A stretch of 60,000 nucleotides of DNA, taken from Cryptomeria japonica. Lineage: Eukaryota; Streptophyta; Pinopsida; Cupressales; Cupressaceae. The stretch lies in the NCBI RefSeq assembly GCF_030272615.1, contig NC_081410.1, positions 117,437,140 to 117,497,139 of the forward strand. The letters run 5' to 3'. The first letter of the stretch is position 1, and each line of letters begins with the position of its first letter. Below, in pieces: positions 45,201 through 47,106 of the stretch. Both the position numbers and the translations under genes were made by a program. The notes under the pieces are model-generated. The model did not search any database. It worked only from the letters and a program-made list of their open reading frames with translations, and was not told the origin of the DNA.

Positions 45201-47106
45201 TTTACTCAATCTGATTTAAAAACACAATAAAAAGTTGACAACTAAAAATAATACTTAGGGTAAAAGATATGGGTGTTAAATTTAGTCTAAAGTTGCATTT
45301 TGGGGCATGTTTATCAGTATAGAAGCATTTTAGGGCACATCTTTAGCATACTGTTGCATTTTGTCTATGTTTTAGTACACAATCACTTTCTAGTCTACAG
45401 TCATGTTTGAGGGCATATTTTCCAATATAAATGCATTCTTAGGGCATGTAATAGGGATAGCAAGAATACCAATGTTTGCAATGGGGCATTTTTAATTCCT
45501 AGCATTTTAGAAAGTTGAGTTAATCTAGGAAAAACATGTCCATGAAAAAAAGTCATGAGTACTTGGCAACTCATTGAGAGCTATGCAAGTTTGCAAACTA
45601 TGCTTAAGATGATTGACATCCTCCTAGAAGTGGGAATTATCTTTTGTTGAATCTGCAATATGTGTGGGGCCAACATAATCTGCCATTGTTGGGTCATTGC
45701 TCGAACCTTTCATAACAACTAGAGCCTCAAATAACAACATCATCCAACACGATCTCATCAAACCAAAGAATCCACAAATGTCACCATAGAAGGAGCCTCC
45801 AGATGATGATTGGGATCAAGCTTCACCCTGTTGTCATTGGGAATATAGGCCCAAGCAAGATTGCCAAAAGTTAATTTGTATGATAATAAATGGCTTCTTG
45901 GAACTCTGCTTTTGTAGGAACAGTGTTTGCAATATAGTTAGCACTTAGCACAACAAACAATGTCAGCTCAAAATTTATCAGGCGTACCAGTGGCTTGGAT
46001 CATACATCACACCATCTCAACCAATAATTTAAAATTTTTTTTTTTTCTTCATTAAATCATTTTGTTGGGGGCTGATACAATCAAGGATAGGGTGTTAAAT
46101 TATTGATAGTGTTGTCCTTACAGCCAAGTCCCAAACTCACTCAGTACACACATTATACAAATATGACAAAAATGAGGTTGATTTTTTTCAGACAGACAGC
46201 ACCAACCCAAGATTTTATTAACTGCTGCAAGTCATGCTACATGTGTATATTAATTGCTGCAAAACTTAACACATTAGAGGCAGATTATTATATGCATATT
46301 TTGTTTGCAACCACTTCCCTCTGGATAGGAAAGACCCCCACTTATTCCAGACTGAATCTTAAAGATTGGTACCCAGGGCAGTGCCAACTTTTTGCCTTCA
46401 CACTGACTCATGACCTCCACTTCTTCGGTTCATACTGTTGTGATGCTTTGAACCATAGCAACAACTACTGCAGTATTATCAGATTACTTAACTAATGATG
46501 ATGCTCATGTGCTTCAAAGCCAATGGAAGAGATTGGTTGTCTTTCTGGGCCCCCCTAAAAGGTATATCAATTGCATAAATTTGAATCTGACCAACACAGG
46601 ACATTTTAAACCCAGTATAATTATATATAAATTTACCAATGGTATGCCACAGCATTGGTAACTCAGTGGACCTGACAAGATGGGTTTTACTTTCAAAACA
46701 TGTACTCTCACAGTCACAATTATTATAATTCCAACAAGGGAAAACCTTTTTTAGAGATAATTACCAACAAGATGTGCTATATAGTTGGAAAAGTAAAACG
46801 TCAAGGGCACCTCACATACATTATTTGAATTTAAATTTATATAATGTTCAATGCTAATAAATATGAATTTATTTTTGCCCATGTGCTTTTAAAGGAAGTG
46901 CAAATATTGTTTGAGTCTCATTATCATGAAAAGGATTCTTGCAAGACTAATTATGTGCCAGCTAAAAGGGTTCCTTGTTTATGCAGGTTATTGACACGAA
47001 AGGAAAAAGAAATAGCAATTGTTTCACATAGTGCATTTTTCATATACGCTTTGGCCCTCTTTGGAGAGGATTGTCATCCCTTAGTTAGAAATGAGATTCG
47101 CAAACC
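6221..47106 (+). CDS. Phosphoglycerate-mutase-like protein gene (histidine phosphatase superfamily), seven exons, 3' end outside window
   Basis: The joined exons 6221-6280, 6457-6564, 7166-7245, 7500-7662, 38225-38299, 38504-38592 and 46987-47106 total 695 nt (231 codons and two bases). All junctions are GT/AG and keep phase. The product matches the plant phosphoglycerate mutase-like family (about 280 residues in Arabidopsis): LYPLHRCK start, VRHAQG with the phospho-acceptor His, TSPLTR followed by TMQTAVGVFG, SSNCPPF, HPCDKR, VLWKPD, and TRKEKEIAIVSHS with the second catalytic His. About 50 C-terminal residues are missing and must lie in an exon beyond 60000. Family members are soluble phosphatase or mutase-like proteins; the substrate is not evident here. 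The introns hold most of the window's transposons. Confidence 0.9.
6457..6564 (+). CDS. Exon 2: catalytic RHAQG exon
   Basis: Thirty-six codons between an AG ending at 6456 and GTATAT at 6565, phase 0 on both sides. It encodes VRHAQGYHNVAGEKDHK through LTPLGWQQ. The His of RHAQG is the residue that is phosphorylated in the family. Intron 1 is 176 bp. Confidence 0.9.
7166..7245 (+). CDS. Exon 3 of the histidine phosphatase gene
   Basis: Eighty bases from AACAG|GTTGAC to ACAAG|GTATTG. It encodes VDNLRRHV...IELVVTSPLT and the first two bases of the Arg codon of the conserved TSPL.R motif. Intron 2 is 601 bp. Confidence 0.9.
7500..7662 (+). CDS. Exon 4 of the histidine phosphatase gene
   Basis: Starts after TTACAG, supplies the third base of the Arg codon, and encodes TMQTAVGVFG through FVAVEYCREMM up to GTAAGT at 7663. 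The ISS.NCPPF.AVE.CRE text is diagnostic of the plant family. Intron 3 is 254 bp; the next intron is 30.6 kb. Confidence 0.9.
7663..8290. other. Start of intron 4, no feature seen
   Basis: Begins with a strong GTAAGT donor. AT-rich, with no recognisable repeat or coding remnant. Confidence 0.6.
8297..9290 (+). pseudogene. Duplicated LINE reverse-transcriptase relic
   Basis: Two head-to-tail copies of about 480-510 bp (for example CCATGTGGAGTATGGTT at 8363 and 8873, and ATAATGACTAATTATATTT at 8588 and 9061). Each carries a fragment reading FCNLYQLVVNLNKTKVMVF, FYKGS.VEI and, in the second copy, VYGFEVWGPSLGSC, a pattern typical of LINE RT and post-RT regions. Copy 2 lacks about 40 bp after KTK. 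Stops and frameshifts are frequent. Confidence 0.6.
9290..10300. other. Intronic AT-rich DNA with a dispersed repeat
   Basis: The end of the LINE relic grades into AT-rich sequence. At 9869-9920 there is GAGTACTTGGCAACTCAT followed by GTTTGCAAACTATGCTT. The same pair occurs at 45558-45604 in intron 6, so this is a dispersed repeat. No gene seen. Confidence 0.5.
10300..10890 (-). mobile_element. LTR-like end of a minus-strand chromodomain Gypsy element, copy 1
   Basis: On the minus strand the sequence begins TGTAATGTCCCC at 10890, a common LTR start, immediately after a polypurine tract (reverse of ATCCTCCCTCC at 10891) and a chromodomain-type coding tail. The far boundary is uncertain. It contains the 52-bp segment 10382-10433 that recurs exactly at 17789-17840. 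Confidence 0.55.
10891..11200 (-). pseudogene. Chromodomain end of Gypsy integrase, decayed
   Basis: Minus-strand translation gives MTPSAYLLPLDEGKL and then EYSRVLRWQDLLAKDATW, GEQIL and LLLLEDKQFQGGRIVMSP, ending at the LTR. The pattern DATWEGE...L.DKQF..GRIVMSP is the usual tail of plant chromodomain-Gypsy polyproteins. One stop (TAG after ALE) interrupts it. Chromodomains of this group direct integration to particular chromatin; this copy is dead. Confidence 0.7.
11201..11698. other. Degenerate repeat DNA before element A
   Basis: Contains repeated short motifs (CTGATATAT, ATCGCTTA.AG.GATGATAT, TGCTGAT) at irregular spacing. A TGTAATGCCCCC at 11119 resembles an LTR start on the + strand, but no matching end was found. 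Confidence 0.35.
11704..12015 (+). repeat. 5' LTR of element A
   Basis: Starts TGTTGACGGG and ends GGTAAACA (TG...CA). It is 312 bp and nearly identical to 17376-17686. It is short for plant Gypsy, as in B and C. Confidence 0.95.
12018..12030 (+). promoter_or_regulatory. Primer-binding site of A (tRNA-Asp type)
   Basis: TGGCGCCGTTGCC lies two bases after the LTR. It is complementary to the 3' end of plant tRNA-Asp(GUC), the usual primer of many Tat and Athila elements. C has TGGCGCCGCTACC and B a decayed TAGCGTCGTTGCT at the same place. Confidence 0.85.
12064..12078 (+). CDS. Tiny uORF of A (4 codons) overlapping ORF0 start
   Basis: ATG GCA CAG GGA TAA: the TAA shares its last A with the ATG of ORF0 (TAATG). 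The same arrangement is present at the same place in B (24851-24865), C (39219-39233) and, one codon shorter, in relic E (55741-55752). The upstream bases TACTAC are identical in A, B and C. Translation is not proven; conservation of the TAATG overlap is what is seen. Confidence 0.5.
   Translation: MAQG
12078..12449 (+). CDS. ORF0 of element A, 123 aa, unknown function
   Basis: Begins MGQPLPEGTS, continues with ELFEGERALTKDFSCIL, then IRREAT, VWS.LGVSPAVN and NLPNLLAQAFLALQNR, and ends in a run of Arg, Glu and Asp. It is intact here and in C (39233-39577), and broken by stops in B. It precedes gag by 132 bases and is in a separate frame unit. The short, charged, helical-looking protein could be an N-terminal Gag part or an RNA-binding accessory protein; I recognise no domain. 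Confidence 0.65.
   Translation: MGQPLPEGTSSNPDEDHQELFEGERALTKDFSCILQAAIETHIRREATIEAVPEDAVWSTLGVSPAVNRLMSNLPNLLAQAFLALQNRREDTYRENRRQQILREFHERRDDGRREDRRRTNNP
12582..14369 (+). CDS. gag: Gag of element A with four CCHC zinc knuckles
   Basis: The start MPNLLNKD is chosen because C begins at the homologous ATG (39721); the open frame extends upstream to 12531. Charged helical N-terminus, then a tandem 26-residue duplication (about residues 126-177), then the retrotransposon gag domain (about 200-365: KLPKFNGD, ATLRGVAIDWY, FRLLRDDNEI, AYGRRLKEL), a Ser/Glu/Lys-rich linker, and CX2CX4HX4C knuckles at roughly 419, 437, 514 and 537. It forms the capsid and binds element RNA. A one-base C loss near 14350 (compare C, where the frame continues) shifts gag out of frame with the protease, so it stops at 14369. 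Confidence 0.85.
   Translation: MPNLLNKDRNKKLETDEWEAAQKALILEQRVERRRRLRQLAEGRPAEGLPEGNQGGVTEGAEAEGNFYASPDYGRARSLEEFLEETRLRRELVEATRDRFKNLSLTPQREDHRREPGTGDDEGEANRTVGIRQNTVPSVTTTGDISGIGGSNRTVGTRQNTVPLVTTTGGISGIGGSSAGGQTQPQPPPSRRFPSMATKQKLPKFNGDSKDDPARHCRTCETIWTANGVTDQDEWMKQFPATLRGVAIDWYSDLDKTGVTTWDELKKAFEKEFRLLRDDNEIVSEIYGTKQGKKETVRAYGRRLKELVGKMESQPADGLKKRWFVEGLNPKLRRKMKIVPPTSYDDAYNRAMGLENENKMAKKKKNRSSSSSEDDTSEEESSSDEKPKKKVTALQKDMERMLKEFKTMKGTTSKDDELWCTNCKESGHSKGACPKKAFCDICQIMGHSTKECPYNLKARNQQVLFAHEQPSTSDSNNNASSGGYRGNQRGGRGNNNNSTRNRVQYDAKGCPMIQCRACNQWGHYARECNNNDTAQKLCRWCGPGDHEDADCPKSGVGANLIDIEGNTRGKEAILALTRGQAKEARYPHPAPRSRE
12957..13112 (+). repeat. 78-bp in-frame tandem duplication in gag of A
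   Basis: Units 12957-13034 and 13035-13112 differ by only a few bases and encode NRTVGIRQNTVP...SGIGGS twice. The duplication preserves frame. It is absent from the corresponding parts of B and C. Confidence 0.9.
14366..15721 (+). pseudogene. Protease region of A fused to the integrase tail by deletion
   Basis: The first part is the retropepsin-like domain with VVEMGILGTILTDTIVDGG and SGVNVLPEDTW, then LGADQHGIKPLG and DAILGRGWLV, as in B and C. An acidic linker follows (about 15040-15360). At about 15396 homology to the RT linker ends after AAFKIF, a short pyrimidine-rich filler follows, and homology resumes with the integrase C-terminus (MYGKETVVPIEF). The last 70 codons are Arg/Gly-rich repeats. 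The ATGA overlap with gag results from the upstream frameshift, not from designed coupling. Confidence 0.75.
15735..16340. repeat. CCGTACGG / CCGTGCGG motif array of A
   Basis: Dispersed CCGTACAGT and CCGTACGGT at 15750-15835 lead into a dense imperfect tandem array (about 15850-15985) of a 15-18 bp unit like CCACCGTGCGGTGGA, followed by scattered GCCGCACA motifs. Long ORFs on both strands here are by-products of the repeats. The array sits where B has its own CCGTACGG array, after the integrase end. Confidence 0.75.
16505..16627. repeat. GC-rich 25-bp tandem repeat with hairpin potential
   Basis: Five imperfect copies of GGGGCGCTGCCCCTCGACCC-type units. Each contains the short palindrome GGGGCGCTGCCCC. 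GC content is far above the surroundings. Confidence 0.8.
16918..17290 (+). pseudogene. Remnant of the extra 3' ORF (coiled-coil part) in A
   Basis: Frames here read REVALVDAQRAREELTTRLE, then RTQELDAGRAARVAIEDKVA, with in-frame stops and a frameshift. The heptad-like, Arg/Glu/Ala/Leu-rich text and its place just before the PPT match the C-terminal part of the 3' ORF in B (about 33900-34300). Confidence 0.5.
17365..17375 (+). promoter_or_regulatory. Polypurine tract of A
   Basis: GGGGGGGATGA lies directly against the 3' LTR. B has GGGGGGGGATGA at the same place. It primes second-strand synthesis. Confidence 0.85.
17376..17686 (+). repeat. 3' LTR of element A
   Basis: 311 bp, TGTTGACAAG...GTAAACA, followed by the target duplication AAACA. 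It differs from the 5' LTR by about seven substitutions and one T. Confidence 0.95.
17692..18480 (-). mobile_element. Minus-strand chromodomain Gypsy end, copy 2
   Basis: Contains the exact 52-bp repeat 17789-17840 shared with copy 1. Near 18410-18470 it has an LTR/PPT/coding junction read on the minus strand as LLVDKQSQGGKILKSP, parallel to LLLLEDKQFQGGRIVMSP in copy 1. Copies 1 and 2 therefore belong to one family, with element A between them. The boundaries are approximate. Confidence 0.5.
18481..19096. other. No clear feature
   Basis: AT-rich, probably the decayed interior of the minus-strand element; no recognisable domain on either strand. Confidence 0.4.
19097..20101 (-). pseudogene. 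Unknown minus-strand ORF, 253 aa open, extends upstream
   Basis: The open frame from 19858 to 19097 begins STWIHKDYETVL and ends EPLLASKEKKVKIQV. The same frame continues upstream through QNIITKHFKEPKIQGEEI to about 20101, with a single TGA near 20000. It is acidic and Asn/Ser/Glu-rich, with a tryptophan-containing patch (TWNPDATPINEVWKQAW) and basic patches after it. It lacks zinc knuckles, membrane segments or any motif that I know. Its placement next to a minus-strand Gypsy end suggests a retroelement protein, but this is inference. Confidence 0.35.
20325..20515. repeat. GGCACCAA(T/C)CCC interspersed repeat
   Basis: The motif GGCACCAACC or a close variant recurs about nine times at 15-30 base intervals. 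Preceding text (ACACAAGATTTATGTGGAAACCC) resembles plant LTR sequence. It is probably part of an LTR. Confidence 0.65.
20530..20860. repeat. TCTGCT-rich degenerate repeat
   Basis: Repeated AATCTGCTCTAA, AATCTGCTATAA and AATCACCTT words at about 20-30 base spacing, pyrimidine-biased, continuous with the previous array. Confidence 0.6.
20860..24100. other. Decayed repeat DNA, no gene
   Basis: Contains a TATA-like TATAAAAGGAGG at about 21681 in LTR-like surroundings, and a perfect palindrome AAACCCTAATTAGGGTTT at about 23296 whose halves are telobox motifs. Short ORFs lack recognisable domains. It is probably a patchwork of old LTRs. Confidence 0.45.
24110..24460. repeat. Degenerate 45-50 bp tandem repeat, left of element B
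   Basis: Units combine CTTAAGTTGCAC (or CTTAGTTCGTGG) with a G-rich bridge and TCAAAGGAAA. The same array resumes to the right of B at 34790-34990, so B sits inside it. Confidence 0.75.
24497..24803 (+). repeat. 5' LTR of element B
   Basis: TGTTGTTGGG...GGGGCAAAACA, 307 bp. A TATATATA stretch at about 24604 could be the TATA box. The segment GTTGTCGGCAGTTGGCACCG is shared with the LTR of C. Confidence 0.95.
24851..24865 (+). CDS. Tiny uORF of B overlapping ORF0 start
   Basis: ATG GCA CAA CAA TAA with the TAATG overlap onto the ORF0 ATG at 24865, in the same context (TACTAC) as in A and C. It is kept although the adjacent primer site has decayed. Confidence 0.45.
   Translation: MAQQ
24865..25257 (+). 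pseudogene. ORF0 of element B with internal stops
   Basis: Begins MGQLVSEGTS and follows the same pattern as in A and C (ELFEGERALTRDFTCIL, YVRREAT, LGVSPAVNQLMNNLPSLLA). It has in-frame TAGs after LLA and QQQIL and a TGA further on. The N-terminus MGQLVS fits the loose N-myristoylation pattern MGxxxS, whereas A and C have Pro at that residue. Confidence 0.6.
25269..27085 (+). pseudogene. gag: Gag of element B, broken
   Basis: LNKDRN at 25269 marks the start region; unlike A and C, only about 12 bases separate it from ORF0. Gag domain around 25800-26290 (KLPKFNGDGKED, ATLRGVAIDWY, RLLRDDNKIV). Zinc knuckles CAECKEEGHTKGTC, CDICQVLGHSTKEC, CRACNQWGHFAQDC and CRWCGPRHHDDTNC, so all four are kept. 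Stops include TAGs near 25787, 26399 and 26828 and a TGA near 25871. Confidence 0.8.
27079..28312 (+). pseudogene. Protease and linker of element B
   Basis: The protease domain has GAILKDTIMDGGSEVNVLP and TILGRGWLV (27330-27605). A one-base shift near 27605 moves the frame, after which HNWKKNTLSMEKGG resumes. The acidic linker ends with LKVAAFKIFMEYKDVFAW, YKDLKGVPPELCVH and KRPYRMNKN, the entry to RT, before TAA at 28310. Confidence 0.75.
28313..28888 (+). pseudogene. Reverse transcriptase of element B
   Basis: Recognisable RT blocks: WVSPIVISLKKE, RICIDFRCLN, DPFPIPFTD, SFLDSFFGYNQI, FVVEDGVYAYNRM, ATFQRI and the catalytic FLDDW (YxDD box with Phe, common in this clade as LDDW). Seven or so residues near GLR are missing before the next block and the frame shifts there. 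Confidence 0.8.
28891..29480 (+). pseudogene. RNase H of element B
   Basis: Begins with the RT connection (GVKSLGHIGYYRKFNKNF) followed by FHVHVDASNNAIGATLT, YSTTEREALGM and TFYVDHQALMYL, the D, E and D of Gypsy RNase H. TAGs at about 29107 and 29170-29172 and a frameshift before 29304 break it. The second TAG also occurs at the equivalent codon of C. Confidence 0.75.
29560..30801 (+). pseudogene. Integrase of element B
   Basis: Zinc-binding region with CDTCQRAGKP. Catalytic core with GLDFIGPL, TSDRDGHFVN and NGQAEATNK, supplying the D, D and E. Then YRTTYKVTTGQTPFQLMYG. The C-terminus GKFKVRWLGP...NGAIKLSTL is the GPY/F-type module, without a chromodomain. A frameshift near 29770 and a TAA at 30556-30558 interrupt it. 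Confidence 0.8.
30941..31720. repeat. CCGTACGG-type motif array of element B
   Basis: GTACGG, GTACAG, GTACAA or GTATGG, usually preceded by CC or TC, occurs more than 25 times in 780 bases, at irregular spacing of about 15-40. Many copies are the palindrome CGTACG with one flanking base changed. It is noncoding and lies between the integrase and the extra ORF. A carries a related array at the same site. Confidence 0.8.
31779..34362 (+). pseudogene. Extra 3' ORF of element B (about 860 codons), unknown function
   Basis: One frame from MMELGKPRLGK runs to about 33560, broken by TAGs at 32205, 32730, about 32824 and 33126, then shifts by one base and continues to TGA at 34362. Parts in order: basic N-terminus; a folded-looking domain with TFEGLSGNVCRTWWLE, VSFAPDDFARAFGIPDEGK, and NGTTYNWVAVLSDRIDEF; an acidic Ser/Glu run (about 32820-32920); a Pro/Thr-rich stretch; a long coiled coil rich in Glu, Ala, Arg and Leu (about 33620-34290); a Pro/Ser tail. 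Tat elements often carry extra ORFs here, some with plant-mobile-domain-like sequence; whether this one is related I cannot tell. Confidence 0.65.
34431..34442 (+). promoter_or_regulatory. Polypurine tract of B
   Basis: GGGGGGGGATGA immediately before the 3' LTR, the same as in A but one G longer. Confidence 0.85.
34443..34751 (+). repeat. 3' LTR of element B
   Basis: 309 bp. It matches the 5' LTR with about 15 substitutions and a 2-base indel, and is followed by ACACA. Confidence 0.95.
34790..35000. repeat. Same 45-50 bp tandem repeat, right of element B
   Basis: Units with CTTAGTTCGTGGATTTG and TCAAAGGAAGT continue the array seen at 24110-24460, interrupted by the insertion of B. Confidence 0.75.
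35001..36640. other. Intron 4 DNA, no gene
   Basis: Mostly AT-rich. The piece around 35460-35530 (GGGGGTCCCCATTTGCAATG) looks LTR-like, but no partner was found. Confidence 0.45.
36641..37035. mobile_element. MITE-like element, 395 bp
   Basis: Ends are inverted: TACCTAAGTTACAAGG at the left and the reverse complement of TACCTAAGTCACAGG at the right. The outer TA may be a target duplication, as in Tc1/mariner-type MITEs. The interior has repeated ATTCGAATTC and AAATTCGA words on both sides of the middle and no coding capacity. Confidence 0.5.
37036..38224. other. End of intron 4, no feature seen
   Basis: AT-rich, ending with the pyrimidine tract and CCAG acceptor of exon 5 (TTTCTCTTCCCAG). 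Confidence 0.6.
38225..38299 (+). CDS. Exon 5 of the histidine phosphatase gene
   Basis: Twenty-five codons, GLHPCDKRKSISEYKTLF through IDFSM, flanked by CCCAG and GTAAGA. It continues exon 4 exactly (CREMM|GLHPCDKR, compare family CREHLGVHPCDKR). Confidence 0.9.
38504..38592 (+). CDS. Exon 6 of the histidine phosphatase gene
   Basis: Encodes VETDEDVLWKPDTREKDNEV and AARGRAFIN plus TG of a Trp codon; donor GTTTGT. Intron 5 is 204 bp. The Trp codon is completed by the first base of exon 7, 8.4 kb away. Confidence 0.9.
38896..39163 (+). repeat. 5' LTR of element C
   Basis: TGTTGTCAGG...GGGGAAAACA, 268 bp. The start was set by likeness to the B LTR (TGTTGTCGGG) and by the shared block TTGTCGGCAGTTGGCACCGG; the end by the primer site TGGCGCCGCTACC at 39166. 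Confidence 0.8.
39219..39233 (+). CDS. Tiny uORF of C overlapping ORF0 start
   Basis: ATG GCA CAC GGA TAA with TAATG overlap, preceded by GTACTAC as in A and B. Confidence 0.5.
   Translation: MAHG
39233..39577 (+). CDS. ORF0 of element C, 114 aa, intact
   Basis: MGQPLPEGTSDPDKEPEEL, then LFEGEKTLTKGFSCIL, HVRREATAEDVPEDAVWSS, FGVSAAVNWLM and NLLAQGFLALQNR. It aligns along its length with ORF0 of A, differing by scattered substitutions and short indels with the frame kept. That open frame in two separate insertions suggests that it is a real protein. Gag begins 143 bases after its stop. Confidence 0.65.
   Translation: MGQPLPEGTSDPDKEPEELFEGEKTLTKGFSCILQAAIETHVRREATAEDVPEDAVWSSFGVSAAVNWLMSELPNLLAQGFLALQNRREDIYRENRWQQILREFRERQEDERNT
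39721..41500 (+). pseudogene. gag: Gag of element C, broken
   Basis: MPNILNKDKNKKIQSDEWE start. Gag domain about 40360-40830 with KLPKFTGDGKED, ATLRGVAIDWY and RLLRDDNEIVAEIY. Zinc knuckles CTDCRSDGHTKGSC, CDICQFVGHLTKEC, CRACNQWGHFAREC and CKWCGPGDHDDGTC. Stops: TAG at 40132-40134 and a TGA within KK*WF (40732-40734). A frameshift in the AATAATAAC tract near 41270 separates the last two knuckles. Confidence 0.8.
41316..43400 (+). pseudogene. Protease and reverse transcriptase of element C
   Basis: A single long frame runs from the third zinc knuckle through protease (VVEMGILGTILTDTIVDGG, here GLGVNVL, and DAILGREWLV), acidic linker and RT (KWVSPIVISLKKE, RICVNFRCLN, SFMDGFSGCNQI, YNRMPFGLCNAPATFQRI) to FFDD, then TAG at 43185-43187 replacing the Trp of the LDDW motif. 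RT continues in the same frame with CRRARLALNPQKCRFMVPQG. Confidence 0.8.
43401..43970 (+). pseudogene. RNase H of element C
   Basis: SFLGHIGYYKRFIKNFTQ, FHVHVDASNFAIGATLA, YSTTEREAQGMVYSVQKF and FYVDHQALMYL, with stops at 43503, 43653-43655 and two near 43866-43878. Confidence 0.75.
43993..44494 (+). pseudogene. Integrase N-terminal part of element C
   Basis: Zinc-binding region GGHMGLDTTARKVLL...CDTCQQAGRP and the first catalytic Asp in WGLDFIGPL. It then ends in unrelated DNA. A frameshift near 44090 separates it from RNase H. Confidence 0.75.
44632..45179 (+). pseudogene. Broken unknown ORF with possible transit peptide and helical body
   Basis: The frame at 44632-44916 starts MVSLLPKQSYIHRLPSYSRC, rich in Ser, Arg and Lys and poor in acidic residues like a plastid transit peptide. 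It then reads HFDLVRDITKELKAIHNLL, YSENTIPTLKMSCLDSL and ESYMKKW. A second frame, 44904-45179, continues with LNDWMEEISRAVKQHEKSL and AERRIAAIIQKLADINPT. Together they look like one helical, amphipathic protein interrupted by a small frameshift. I do not recognise it. It adjoins the breakpoint of C. Confidence 0.35.
45240..45604. repeat. Degenerate GCATTTTAGGGCA repeat and dispersed repeat
   Basis: GCATTTT.GGGCA(T/C) recurs about six times between 45290 and 45500. At 45558-45604, GAGTACTTGGCAACTCAT and GTTTGCAAACTATGCTT repeat the text at 9869-9920. Confidence 0.55.
45610..45990 (-). pseudogene. Copia integrase-end fragment, minus strand
   Basis: Minus-strand translation gives ANYIANTVPTKAEFQEAIYY, then FGNLAWAYIPND, VKLDPNHH and FDEIVLDDVV. 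This follows the Copia order of post-integrase motifs (R.PT.A, FG..A...IP...R.KLDP, RDV.FDE). Frameshifted and short. Confidence 0.6.
46000..46986. other. End of intron 6, no gene
   Basis: AT-rich with a T-run near 46030. A 130-codon + strand ORF (46103-46495) has no recognisable feature. It ends with TTTATGCAG, the acceptor of exon 7. Confidence 0.5.
46987..47106 (+). CDS. Exon 7: second catalytic His exon
   Basis: The first base completes a Trp codon, then LLTRKEKEIAIVSHSAFF through NEIRK and two bases of a Pro codon before GTAAGT at 47107. His of SHS is the second catalytic His; the family usually has HSGF, here HSAF. The downstream exon (family text .FANCELRSM) was not found before 60000. 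Confidence 0.88.

Noticed and set aside
46103-46495. 130-codon + strand ORF in intron 6
   Set aside because: No recognisable motif and composition like random AT-rich DNA; not supported as a gene.
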